Assembly (NCBI GenBank): GCA_017427415.1
Contig: JAFRSU010000093.1
Span: 1 to 56,341 of the forward strand
Source: Lachnospiraceae bacterium
Lineage (GTDB): Bacteria; Bacillota; Clostridia; Lachnospirales; Lachnospiraceae
Reading direction: 5' to 3'
DNA length: 56,341 nt
The notes under the pieces were generated by a model, which searched no databases, had not been told where the DNA came from, and saw only the letters and a list, made by a program, of their open reading frames with translations. The translations under genes were made by a program, and so were the position numbers. Positions 8,562 through 16,953 of this stretch are shown here, piece by piece. Numbering within the stretch: position 1 is the first letter of the stretch; every line of letters begins with the position of its first letter.

Positions 8562-9635
8562 TCAATCACTTATTTCTTTACTTGTCCTGTTTCCTTTTGA
8601 ATCATACGTATACTCATATTCATGATGATAGCCTAGCGTAAGTTCAGGATGCATGTAGTCATTGGAGTAATCTTCCAATTTCTCATATATGAGCCTGCCC
8701 TGATCATCATATCTGTATTCACGTATTTCCTCTACGACAAAAGGCTGTCCGTCCATAGAGTCATCAATATGTGTAAATTCCTTTAGCAGATTTCCTTTAC
8801 TGTCATACTCGTACTCGGTTACTGATTCTGAAAATCCACTGGATTCTGATCTGATCAGACGGTCACCTGAGTATGTATATTTAGTGATAGCGGGTCCGTC
8901 CATGTTATCATCACCGGAAGATTCTGTAAGGTTACCGTTTGAATCATATTTAAATGTATAATCACAATCAAACTCAGCACCTTCAGCCTCGCATTTAATG
9001 CTTGTCATGCGGCTGTATTTATCGAGCTTTATCACATATGATTGAATATAGCCATATTCATTATCATATTTTAGTGTGAGCTGTCTCTTTGCTGAGTTGA
9101 AGCTGCTCTCCACAAGTGTCGGTTCAGTGTTGGCTATGAGAGTTATATTCTTGATCTTTCCACCTTTTCTTATAGTGTACTTCGGTTCGCTGAAATAGTT
9201 GGAGTATATCTTAAGGCTCTCTACCGTTTTCTTTTTAGCTATAATGAAGTTTTCTCTTCCACCATTTATGTAGCCGGTCAGGCTTATATTGTTGCCGTTA
9301 GCTGCTTCGGTATAACTGCCGGCTTCCATGATCTCTATATCCGCAAATACAGCTTTATTGATAATGTCTGTATTGGGAGCTTCTATGATCAGCCTCTTAG
9401 TCTTGGCTGTTTTTACGTTCTTTATAGTCAGTTTAGTATAAGCATTAGTCTTAAATATGATGACGCCGACATTGGACTTCTTCATAGCAGACTTAAGCTT
9501 TTTAGCGGTAGATACTGTTACTGTTTTACCGGAAGCCGCCTGCACATCCTGCGGTATGCAGATGATCAGTGCTGTTAAAACGATGACAAGTACTGCTATG
9601 AGCTTACTTATGGTTCTGAACGGAGTTTTTGTCAT
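8562..9635 (-). CDS. Secreted YD/RHS-like repeat protein
   Basis: 357 residues. A signal peptide spans about 1-33 (ends VQAAS). Residues ~34-170 look like a beta-helix or Ig-like region rich in Lys, Thr and Val. From ~190 on there are tyrosine-aspartate repeats of RHS type: YTFKYDSNGNL, YEYDSKGNLLKE, YRYDDQGRLIYEK, YTYDSKGNRT. No toxin or protease domain follows the repeats, so it is not a complete RHS toxin; a binding or surface role is more likely. Its ATG directly follows the TAA of the 52-residue gene, and it shares a transcript with icd. Confidence 0.8.
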   Translation of the reverse strand: MTKTPFRTISKLIAVLVIVLTALIICIPQDVQAASGKTVTVSTAKKLKSAMKKSNVGVIIFKTNAYTKLTIKNVKTAKTKRLIIEAPNTDIINKAVFADIEIMEAGSYTEAANGNNISLTGYINGGRENFIIAKKKTVESLKIYSNYFSEPKYTIRKGGKIKNITLIANTEPTLVESSFNSAKRQLTLKYDNEYGYIQSYVIKLDKYSRMTSIKCEAEGAEFDCDYTFKYDSNGNLTESSGDDNMDGPAITKYTYSGDRLIRSESSGFSESVTEYEYDSKGNLLKEFTHIDDSMDGQPFVVEEIREYRYDDQGRLIYEKLEDYSNDYMHPELTLGYHHEYEYTYDSKGNRTSKEISD

Positions 9636-9794
9636 TTATTCTTTCTCCCCTTCACCGTCTCTGGTCTCGACAGAAGCGGTTGAGATAGCTGCTATGATGG
9701 CAGCTATGATAGCTATAAGTACCATGATAAAGAAAGCTACAAGTGCTACTACCACACCGGGATTCATAGAAAAAAGGTCCTGAATGATTTCCAT
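9636..9794 (-). CDS. 52-residue single-span membrane protein
   Basis: A strong AGGAGG lies about 9 bases before the ATG at 9792-9794, and the stop TAA abuts the next ATG. The peptide begins MEIIQDLFSMNP, has one hydrophobic stretch (about 13-41, Val/Ile/Ala rich) and ends in a charged tail VETRDGEGEKE. Its size and shape recall small gamma-type subunits of membrane decarboxylases, but no partner subunits are here, so function is unknown. It lies 16 bases after icd and is probably translated with it. Confidence 0.75.
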   Translation of the reverse strand: MEIIQDLFSMNPGVVVALVAFFIMVLIAIIAAIIAAISTASVETRDGEGEKE

Positions 9795-9810
9795 GCTCTG
9801 ATATCCTCCT

Positions 9811-11019
9811 TTAGATCAATTTCTCAAGCTCTGCTCTTATTGCCTGTATGAACTCTAAGGTGTTTACTTTATTTACATTAGGAAGCTTGCTGATAAGTGC
9901 AAGGTCACCTGTCATGGTGCCGCCCTCTATGGTGTTGATGGTAGCTTTCTCAAGCTTTTCTGCAAATGCACTAAGCTCTGCTATGCCGTCCAGCTCACCA
10001 CGCTTCTTTAATGCGCCTGTCCATGCAAAGATGGTAGCAACCGAGTTGGTGGATGTAGGCTGTCCGTCCAGGTACTTGTAGTAATGACGCTGTACTGTTC
10101 CGTGTGCGGCTTCATACTCATACTTTCCGTCCGGTGATACAAGCACTGATGTCATCATACCGAGTGAACCGAATGCTGTAGCAAGCAGGTCACTCATTAC
10201 ATCACCGTCATAGTTCTTGCAAGCCCAGATAAATCCGCCCTCTGACTTGATCACACGTGCCACTACATCATCGATAAGTGTGTAGAAATATGTGATGCCT
10301 GCTTCTTCGAATTTAGCCTTGTATTCATTCTCGTAGATATCTGCGAAGATATCCTTGAAGTTATGATCGTATTTTTTGGAGATGGTATCCTTTGCTGCAA
10401 ACCAGAGGTCCTGCTTGGTATCAAGTGCGAAGTTGAAGCAGCTTCTTGCAAAACCTGATATGGATGCGTCAAGGTTATGTACGCCCTGGATGATACCGGG
10501 CTCCTTGAAGTCATGGATGAGTTCCCTGGTCTCGTTACCGTTTGCATCAGTAAATACAAGTTCTGCCTTACCGGGACCTTCTATCTTCATCTCTGTAGCC
10601 TTATAGATGTCACCGTATGCATGACGTGCTATGGTGATAGGCTTTTTCCAGTGAGGTACATAAGGATCGATACCCTTTACTATGATGGGTGCCCTGAATA
10701 CTGTACCGTCCAGGATGGCACGGATGGTTCCGTTCGGGCTCTTCCACATCTGCTTTAAGTTATATTCCTTTACTCTGGCAGCATTGGGAGTAATGGTAGC
10801 ACACTTAACGCCCACACCGTATTTCTTGATGGCATTTGCAGAATCTATGGTCACCTGGTCATTTGTCTCATCCCTGTAGGGAAGTCCGAGGTCATAATAC
10901 TCTGTCTTTAAGTCGATATAGGGGCACAGAAGCTCATCCTTTATCATCTTCCAGATCACTCTGGTCATTTCGTCTCCGTCCATCTCCACAAGGGGTGTGG
11001 TCATTTTAATCTTGTCCAT
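9811..11019 (-). CDS. icd: NADP-dependent isocitrate dehydrogenase, eukaryote-like type
   Basis: 402 residues, the size of the homodimeric type II enzymes (cytosolic/mitochondrial-like), not the 416-residue E. coli type. Recognisable segments are [18 protein letters not shown] at the start, [16 protein letters not shown] (substrate loop, ~94-109), the YTLIDDVVA metal-binding region with Asp pairs (~246-254), and [14 protein letters not shown] (~304-317, NADP site). It converts isocitrate to 2-oxoglutarate with NADPH and CO2. With aconitase upstream it supplies carbon for glutamate and so for arginine synthesis at 28-34 kb. A family B repeat and a cysteine-protease gene separate it from aconitase. 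Confidence 0.96.
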   Translation of the reverse strand: MDKIKMTTPLVEMDGDEMTRVIWKMIKDELLCPYIDLKTEYYDLGLPYRDETNDQVTIDSANAIKKYGVGVKCATITPNAARVKEYNLKQMWKSPNGTIRAILDGTVFRAPIIVKGIDPYVPHWKKPITIARHAYGDIYKATEMKIEGPGKAELVFTDANGNETRELIHDFKEPGIIQGVHNLDASISGFARSCFNFALDTKQDLWFAAKDTISKKYDHNFKDIFADIYENEYKAKFEEAGITYFYTLIDDVVARVIKSEGGFIWACKNYDGDVMSDLLATAFGSLGMMTSVLVSPDGKYEYEAAHGTVQRHYYKYLDGQPTSTNSVATIFAWTGALKKRGELDGIAELSAFAEKLEKATINTIEGGTMTGDLALISKLPNVNKVNTLEFIQAIRAELEKLI

Positions 11020-11060
11020 TTTCCTTACTCGCCCTGTCGGGCATCCTTTCTTATATTTTT

Positions 11061-11153
11061 ACACCTCATCCACCGTTACGCGGTCCCCCTTCCCTTCGCC
11101 AGGGAGGGCATCACAACACAATGTGTTGTGATATATCCCCTCAAGGGGAAGGC
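11061..11153. repeat. Family B hairpin repeat, copy 2
   Basis: Same plan as 113-206: ACACCTCATC, CTTCCCTTCGCCAGGGAGGG, an inner hairpin, then CCCCTCAAGGGGAAGG. The inner stem here is CACAACACA/TGTGTTGTG, while copy 1 has CGACACAC/GTGTATCG, so pairing is kept while sequence changes. The right end forms the last codons and stop of the protease gene. Confidence 0.88.
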
Positions 11154-11734
11154 TTTAATTCGGGTTTCAGAGCCCGTATATAGGTCTCTCTTCCATTGTA
11201 TTTCAGATACCTGTCGGTACGCTTGTTCCAACCGTCCAGGATATTCAGGTATATAGCACCGTCTTTGTATTTCCTGAAACCTATCACGGTTATCCAGTGC
11301 CATTTTGTGATACCGGCATTTACCAGCAAGGCTACAGGCTTATTCTCGGCTATACACTGTTCAAAGTCTTCAAGGTCTTTTGCCTTTTTATATCTGACGT
11401 TTGACCCTATAGACTTAAAAATCTTTTTTAATTTCGGCTTAAAAAATACCACCGGCCCGTTCTTTACTATCCCGTGCAGCTTCTTAAACAATGCGTCACG
11501 GTCTTTTTCCACCTCACAGTCTTTAAGGTCAAATGCATTGTCCTTTTTAAGTATCGTGAGTATGTTCATGGCACACACGCATGCACAATGGTTCTCGGCA
11601 TACTCCGAATAATCCATTGTTATAGCGATCTGTCCGGGATCCACCTTTATGGCTTTCTCGGTGTATTCTTCCTTAGGCATGGCTTCGGAATATATGAAGC
11701 CGTAGGATCTGTTTTTAAGCCTGATCTTAAACAT
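11141..11734 (-). CDS. C39-like papain-fold cysteine peptidase, cytoplasmic
   Basis: 197 residues, no signal peptide. A putative catalytic Cys lies in NHCACVCAMNIL (~50-61), and the His/Asp side of the site is KWHWITVIGFRKYKDGAIYLNILDGWN (His ~149), the usual layout of C39/BtrH-like peptidases. There is no ABC transporter or precursor peptide nearby, so this is not an obvious bacteriocin processing system. AAGGAGG precedes the ATG. The final residues KPSP and the TGA come from the family B repeat, so the original C-terminus was probably replaced. It sits between aconitase and icd and is likely co-transcribed. Substrate unknown; assignment rests on motif order. Confidence 0.6.
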   Translation of the reverse strand: MFKIRLKNRSYGFIYSEAMPKEEYTEKAIKVDPGQIAITMDYSEYAENHCACVCAMNILTILKKDNAFDLKDCEVEKDRDALFKKLHGIVKNGPVVFFKPKLKKIFKSIGSNVRYKKAKDLEDFEQCIAENKPVALLVNAGITKWHWITVIGFRKYKDGAIYLNILDGWNKRTDRYLKYNGRETYIRALKPELKPSP

Positions 11735-11752
11735 ATATTCCGCACCTCCTTA

Positions 11753-11812
11753 AATTCTTCGCTGCGCTCAGAATGACATATTGTACTTCTCAGAATTACA
11801 TATTGTACTTCT
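11753..11812. repeat. Family C repeat half with 22-bp tandem duplication
   Basis: AATTCTTCGCTGCGCTCAGAATGACA is the right half of family C (longer copies at 19421 and 30991). The segment CAGAATGACATATTGTACTT plus CT (11769-11790) is repeated at 11791-11812 with one mismatch. It lies between aconitase and the protease gene. Confidence 0.75.
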
Positions 11813-11830
11813 CAGAGTGTCGTTATTATC

Positions 11831-14182
11831 TCAATTCTTATAAAAGTTAATTAAGCAGCCGTCAAGTATTATCTGTCTCTCATCATCACTGAGTGAGCCG
11901 AGTGAGAATACTACTTCTTTTGCGTCGTTAAATCCGCCGTTGCCGTTGCTGCTAAATACATAAGCCTTGATAGCGTCTGTCTTATCGATGAGTGCCTTAC
12001 GTACATCGGGTACAAATACGTAGTCACCCTTATGTATCTCCTGACCGTCATAGAGGAAAGGAAGCATACCCCAGTTGATGAGGTTCGAGCGGTAACGTTT
12101 GGTCGCATACTCTCCTGCGATGTTAGCCCATGCACCGAGTACCTTCTGGCATGATGCAGCCTGCTCCCTGGCTGATCCGTCTCCGGGCTTGGTACAGAAG
12201 ATGGTGCTGCCGAGGCAGATATCCTTTTCAGCTATGCTGAAGCTCTTTTCTACCTTATCAAGTACTGTCTCGTATTCGCCCTTAAGCTCTCCGGCATCCT
12301 TTGCAAATCCGTACTGGTCAAGCTGGCTCTCGGGAGTGGACTTCCCTTCTGCCCTATCCATTCTGATCTGTCTGTCTTTTTCTACGGCTCTGACTTTCTT
12401 GGCCTCTCCTACGTACTCGGGGTCACGTCTTGAAAGTGCAAACTCAGCAAGTCCTAAAGGATTGGACCTGTAGGATGATGTCTCACCCGAAGGTATAAGC
12501 TCATCGGTAGTGGTAACGGGATCGTGGATCTCGCTTACGCACTTAATGAGCAGGTTGTCTGACAACGCATTCATTCTGGGCCAGTCTTTTATATTGGGAC
12601 CGAAATGTATCTCGGTCTCAGGCTCAGCCTTACCTACGCAGTCAAGTACTCTTCTGTCATATATGGTCTTGTCAAAGAAATATTTATACTTGTTGATCTC
12701 GATACCCTCAAGCTCGTCCGCACCTGTAAGGAAGCCCTTGTTGGCTGCGGTAGCTGCGATGGATCTTGCATCCATAAGTGCCACTGAAGATATCTGGCCG
12801 TTCTGGATCTTGGAACCTTCTCTGTTCGGGAAGTTTCGTGTAGAGTGTCTGATAGAGAACGCGTTGTTGGCGGGTGTATCTCCTGCACCGAAGCAGGGAC
12901 CGCAGAATGCTGTCTTTATAACCGCACCGGCCTCTATAAGCTTTGCAGCAGCTCCGTTCTTTACGAGCTCCATGTATACCGGCATTGAAGCAGGATATAC
13001 GCTTAATGAGAACTTGCCGTTTCCTATATCGGCGTTGCTTAATATATCAGCTGCTTCACAGATGTTCTCAAATCCGCCGCCTGCACATCCGGCGATGATA
13101 CCCTGTTCTACGTAGAGCTTGCCGTCTATGATCTTATCCATTAAGGAATATTCACACTTGTCACCGAAGCTTACCTTAGCTCTTTCCTCACACTCATGGA
13201 GGTAATCCTTAAGGTTGGCCTTAACATCTGCTATGGCATATGCCTTTGAAGGATGGAAAGGCATAGCGATCATGGGCTTGATTGTTGAAAGATCTATTAC
13301 CACTGCACCGTCATAGCATGCGGCACCATTCACTCCTAAAGGCTTATATGCATTCTTTCTGCCGTGGATATCAAGCCACTCCTCTACAGCCTCATCTGTC
13401 TCCCAGATGGATGACAGACATGTGGTCTCGGTGGTCATGACATCGATACCGATACGGAAGTCAACACTTAAGTTCTTGACACCCGGTCCTACGAACTCGA
13501 GCACCTTGTTCTTTACAAATCCCGAATCAAATGTAGCGCCTACCAATGCAAGTGCCACATCATGAGGTCCTACGCCGAAGTTAGGCTTACCTGTAAGATA
13601 GATACAGATAACGTCAGGCCTGTTGACATCATAGGTACGTCCTAAGAGCTGCTTTGCAAGCTCTCCGCCGCCTTCACCTATAGCCATGGTACCGAGTGCA
13701 CCGTAACGTGTATGTGAGTCGGAACCTAGTATCATGTCACCGCAGCCTGCAAGCATTTCTCTGGCAAACTGATGTATAACTGCCTGATGAGGGGGTACAT
13801 ATACTCCACCGTACTTCTTGGCAGCGGTAAGTCCGAACATGTGGTCATCTTCGTTTATGGTACCGCCTACCGCACAGAGCGAGTTGTGGCAGTTGGTAAG
13901 TACGTAAGGTATCGGGAATCTGGTAAGTCCGCTTGCTCTTGCAGTCTGGATGATACCTACGTAGGTAATGTCATGTGAAGTGATCTTATCAAATTTGATC
14001 TTAAGCTTTTCGGGATCACCTGATACATTGTGCTTACTCATGATGGAGTAGCTTATGGTGTTGTCCCTTAATGAGGCATCATTTACATTTACGCCCATTG
14101 AAGCAAGCTTTGCGCATCCTGCTTCATCAGCTTCGATAAGTTCACCATTTACGAGAAATGCTTTGTTTTTGATCAAGTCCAT
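11831..14182 (-). CDS. acn: Aconitate hydratase-family protein
   Basis: 783 residues with the full aconitase fold: the LGSDSHTRYGALG segment (152-164), iron-sulfur ligands C366 (IAGCAGGGFEN), C427 and C430 (FCGPCFGAGDTPANN), the RHSTRNFPNREGS anion-binding stretch (~444-456), and a C-terminal swivel domain (~650-783) with SNLINWGMLPF. Length and sequence resemble the YbhJ-type hydratase subgroup rather than AcnA or AcnB. Position beside icd supports citrate/isocitrate isomerisation. A 4Fe-4S enzyme of this kind suits an anaerobe. Probably first gene of an operon continuing through protease, icd, the 52-residue protein and the YD protein. Citrate synthase is not in the window. Confidence 0.9.
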   Translation of the reverse strand: MDLIKNKAFLVNGELIEADEAGCAKLASMGVNVNDASLRDNTISYSIMSKHNVSGDPEKLKIKFDKITSHDITYVGIIQTARASGLTRFPIPYVLTNCHNSLCAVGGTINEDDHMFGLTAAKKYGGVYVPPHQAVIHQFAREMLAGCGDMILGSDSHTRYGALGTMAIGEGGGELAKQLLGRTYDVNRPDVICIYLTGKPNFGVGPHDVALALVGATFDSGFVKNKVLEFVGPGVKNLSVDFRIGIDVMTTETTCLSSIWETDEAVEEWLDIHGRKNAYKPLGVNGAACYDGAVVIDLSTIKPMIAMPFHPSKAYAIADVKANLKDYLHECEERAKVSFGDKCEYSLMDKIIDGKLYVEQGIIAGCAGGGFENICEAADILSNADIGNGKFSLSVYPASMPVYMELVKNGAAAKLIEAGAVIKTAFCGPCFGAGDTPANNAFSIRHSTRNFPNREGSKIQNGQISSVALMDARSIAATAANKGFLTGADELEGIEINKYKYFFDKTIYDRRVLDCVGKAEPETEIHFGPNIKDWPRMNALSDNLLIKCVSEIHDPVTTTDELIPSGETSSYRSNPLGLAEFALSRRDPEYVGEAKKVRAVEKDRQIRMDRAEGKSTPESQLDQYGFAKDAGELKGEYETVLDKVEKSFSIAEKDICLGSTIFCTKPGDGSAREQAASCQKVLGAWANIAGEYATKRYRSNLINWGMLPFLYDGQEIHKGDYVFVPDVRKALIDKTDAIKAYVFSSNGNGGFNDAKEVVFSLGSLSDDERQIILDGCLINFYKN

Positions 14183-14208
14183 TTTAAATGTTTCCTTCCG
14201 AGTTTTTT

Positions 14209-14239
14209 ATGTGACAAGGGGACGGTTCTCCTGTCACAT
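14209..14239. repeat. Family A hairpin, TGTGACA stem
   Basis: TGTGACA, AGG, the constant loop GGACGGTT, CTCC, TGTCACA. The same stem and loop recur at 54913-54941. It lies between the LEA/DUF5662 gene stop and the aconitase start and may act as a weak terminator. Confidence 0.85.
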
Positions 14240-14246
14240 TTTCATT

Positions 14247-15833
14247 TTAATAATTGTCATGGTGCTTTTTGTACCACTTGATATACATGAATGTATATGA
14301 TTCACCTTTTTCAGCAAGCATCTTTAAGAGCTTCTCCAAGAAATCGCTCGTCTCCTGATGGATGGTCCTTCTGCTCCTGCCCTTATCAAAATACTCGTAA
14401 GGGCTCTTGCATGTATACTTATCCTTAAGATATACCTTGCTTGCAGCCACTCTGTCGCAGAACATCTCTATCACATACTTTAAAGGCATCTTAACGGGAA
14501 GTGCCTTGTTGGCTTCGATGTTATAGTCGTTCCAGTACTCGAAGTGATGCTTGTTTCTGCCCTTGTGATGCATCCATGCATATGAGAAGCCGTGATCCTC
14601 ACGCTCTCCCTCGTTGGGGCTCTTGTCACCCTTATAGAACTTTACTCCGTATATGAACTCCGAAGGTGAGAACTTCGAGAGGTCATGGGTAAGTCCCTGA
14701 AGCGGTATGCCGGCCTTTATACAATGCTTGAGCACCATATGCCTGTGTGTTACCACTGTCCTGGTATGGGCTATCAGCTTATTCGGAGCCTTCTTTTTTA
14801 CCTCGTAGTACTTTATAGCTTCATCATCCACCTTAAATCCGAGCTTTTTCTTGATGGAATTCTTTACTGTTTTGCCAAGTGATTTGCGGAGCCTGTAGCC
14901 CTGGAAACTGATGGTCTCGCCGGCTTTTTTTGCTCCTTCGTATACTTTAGGGCCCACCTGCTTAGCCCTTGGGCCAAAATCCCGCGCAGTATCCTTAACC
15001 TTGCTTCCTAAATTAGAAGCGGTTTCCTTTACTTTACTTCCTACTGTGGTCGCGGTCTCTTTTACCACGCTTCCTGCACTTGCGGCAGTCTCTTTTGCCT
15101 TAGGAGCAAGCTTTATGGCTGTCTCTTTTACCTTGCTGCCGGCATTTATCGCTGCGTCCTTCGCCTTAGGAGCTAAGTCCTTGGCGGTCTCGGCCACCTT
15201 ACTTCCCACATTGGCAGCGGTCTCCTTGACCTTGGGCAGGACTACGGTCTTAAACTGGTTGTACTTATCCTTAAGGCTTCCCACTACCTCGCCTTCTATT
15301 CTTTCTATCTCGGTCTTCTCTTCGGTGCCGTCGGTCACTTCACCTTCTACCTTTTCAGTGGTATCGGCTTCTTCATTTACCGTCTCATGTGTACCTTCAG
15401 CATCTGCTTCGCCTGATACGCCATCGGCATCTTCATTCTCTTCAGCTTCCTCTTCGTCAGCTTCCTTGAACTTTACCTTCTTAGCCTTCTTCTTGGCTGC
15501 ATTCTTTATCCTTGAGAAGAAATCTCCCTTTTTGTTCTCAGCCTTATCTGCAGTCTCATCCACGGCATCATCGATCCTTTCGGCTGCCTCTTCTGCCTTT
15601 TCTTCAATGTTATCCGCAGCTTCCTCTGCTCCGTTCTCCACTGCTTTTACAGCTTCCTCTACGGCCTCGGCAGCCTCGGCTGCCTTTTCTTCGGCTTCAT
15701 CCTCTTTTTTTGTGAAATGATCGTCCACAAAATCCGATACGGACTTCTTGGCCTTCTTGGCTGTGTCCTTTATCTTCGGTTCAAGATTATCTTTGATCTC
15801 ATTGGCCTTCTTCTTGAATTCCTCAAAACTCAT
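14247..15833 (-). CDS. LEA/apolipoprotein-like repeat protein fused to a DUF5662-like domain
   Basis: 528 residues. About 1-200 is a highly charged Glu/Ala/Lys coiled coil. About 200-315 has 11-residue amphipathic repeats of the form SKVKETAxxLxPKAKETA, like LEA or apolipoprotein helices. From ~350 to 520 is a compact His-rich domain, HTRTVVTHRHMVLKHC, GLTHDLSKFSPSEF and HHKGRNKHHFEYW, which I recognise as DUF5662-like, with HD-phosphohydrolase-style His/Asp pairs. The repeats could bind membrane surfaces or protect proteins during stress; the C-terminal domain may be a metal-dependent hydrolase (both inference). The start lies 13 bases after folD, so it is probably in the folD transcript. 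Confidence 0.75.
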   Translation of the reverse strand: MSFEEFKKKANEIKDNLEPKIKDTAKKAKKSVSDFVDDHFTKKEDEAEEKAAEAAEAVEEAVKAVENGAEEAADNIEEKAEEAAERIDDAVDETADKAENKKGDFFSRIKNAAKKKAKKVKFKEADEEEAEENEDADGVSGEADAEGTHETVNEEADTTEKVEGEVTDGTEEKTEIERIEGEVVGSLKDKYNQFKTVVLPKVKETAANVGSKVAETAKDLAPKAKDAAINAGSKVKETAIKLAPKAKETAASAGSVVKETATTVGSKVKETASNLGSKVKDTARDFGPRAKQVGPKVYEGAKKAGETISFQGYRLRKSLGKTVKNSIKKKLGFKVDDEAIKYYEVKKKAPNKLIAHTRTVVTHRHMVLKHCIKAGIPLQGLTHDLSKFSPSEFIYGVKFYKGDKSPNEGEREDHGFSYAWMHHKGRNKHHFEYWNDYNIEANKALPVKMPLKYVIEMFCDRVAASKVYLKDKYTCKSPYEYFDKGRSRRTIHQETSDFLEKLLKMLAEKGESYTFMYIKWYKKHHDNY

Positions 15834-15846
15834 GTAGTTACCTCCT

Positions 15847-16701
15847 TCAGTACTCGGCGCCTCTTACTACATGCTCTGCAAGCAATGTGCTTGTAACAGA
15901 GCCTACGCCTCCCGGTACAGTAGTTATCTTACCTGCCAACGGCTCCACACTTTCAAAGTCTATGTCACCGCATATCCCTTTGCCGTCAGCTCTCATGTTT
16001 ATACCTACATCTATACAGAAGCAGTCCGCTTTTGCATTCTTTAACATCTCACCCTTTAAAAGTCCTGCCGAACCGGCAGCTGTGACTATGATATCCGCAT
16101 TTGATATCCTGTCGGTAAGATCAGCCGTCTTGGTGTGACAGCATGTGACAGTGGCATTTCTCGATATCAGCATGGATACTAAGGGGCGTCCCACTACCAC
16201 GCTTCTTCCGATCACCACTACATTTTTATATGCTGTATCTATACCCTCATGGTCAAGGAACTTTATGACTGCTTCAGCCGTACAGGGGTAAAAACAGTCC
16301 TTACGTCCCATGGCAAGACATGCCTGATTGTAATATCCCATGCAGTCTATGTCCTTATGAGGATCTATATTCTTTGCTGCGAACTCGGTGCTTAAGGGCT
16401 TGGGCAGGGGTCTGAATACCAGTATGCCTGTGACAGCCGGATCGTTATTGACCTTAAGGAATGCCTCATCGAATTCCTCCTGGCTGATCCCTTCGTCAAG
16501 TACGACCTTCTCATTTGCTATACCGAGGTCGGTAAATACCTTTACTATGCCCCGCTCATATGAAGCGTTTGCAGGATCATCGCCTACAGCCATCATTACC
16601 AGCTTGGGTGCTTTTCCTTTTTGCGCCAGTATGTTCAGTCTTTCACGGATATCCTCTTTTATCTTTGAGGCTACATCCGCACCTTTTACAACTATTGCCA
16701 T
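15847..16701 (-). CDS. folD: FolD-type methylene-THF dehydrogenase, cyclohydrolase site lost
   Basis: 284 residues, normal FolD length. The NAD(P) domain has VVVIGRSVVVGRPLVSML and the end motif TTVPGGVGSVTSTLL. The N-terminal substrate site aligns without gaps to E. coli FolD around VGDDPANASY: Tyr48 is kept, but the residue four on, the catalytic Lys54 of E. coli, is Ile52. The Gln98 partner in ILVQLPLP is Phe96 (ILVFRPLP). Both are needed for cyclohydrolase chemistry in bifunctional enzymes, so this protein is predicted to do only methylene-THF oxidation/reduction. FchA (19490-20125) would supply the missing step. An operator-like palindrome overlaps its -10 box. Confidence 0.93.
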   Translation of the reverse strand: MAIVVKGADVASKIKEDIRERLNILAQKGKAPKLVMMAVGDDPANASYERGIVKVFTDLGIANEKVVLDEGISQEEFDEAFLKVNNDPAVTGILVFRPLPKPLSTEFAAKNIDPHKDIDCMGYYNQACLAMGRKDCFYPCTAEAVIKFLDHEGIDTAYKNVVVIGRSVVVGRPLVSMLISRNATVTCCHTKTADLTDRISNADIIVTAAGSAGLLKGEMLKNAKADCFCIDVGINMRADGKGICGDIDFESVEPLAGKITTVPGGVGSVTSTLLAEHVVRGAEY

Positions 16702-16772
16702 TTTCTTCCTCCGTAAAAACGGTTTTATCTGTGTCTGACATTCCTTTTTATTGACAGAAATCCATACAACCC

Positions 16773-16810
16773 GATATTACTATAATATCACAAAATCCAT
16801 GCATGTTCAA
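16773..16810 (-). promoter_or_regulatory. folD promoter with a 17-bp palindrome on the -10 box
   Basis: On the minus strand TTGAAC (16805-16810) and TATTAT (16782-16787) are 17 bases apart. The perfect 7-3-7 palindrome GATATTACTATAATATC (16773-16789) covers the -10 element, a classic repressor position. The regulator is unknown. Confidence 0.55.
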
Positions 16811-16953
16811 ATATTTTTTATATTAAATTGATACAAAGATTTTCTTGTTTTATTATATATTTTATGTTAAAATATATATAATATACGATTTATCTTTTAG
16901 ACTGACCGATCCGATTGCATATATCGGGCTTCACACACGGAGGTGACAGTTCC

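Noticed and set aside
8562..9635. RHS-type polymorphic toxin
   Set aside because: There are YD-like repeats but no core RHS repeat array, protease motif or toxin tip, and no immunity gene.
11076..11303. Minus-strand ORF through family B repeat 2
   Set aside because: Shadow of the protease gene in another frame, running into repeat DNA.
14911..15720. Ser/Ala-rich 269-codon plus-strand ORF
   Set aside because: Opposite strand of the repetitive LEA-like gene; the repeats keep the frame open by chance.
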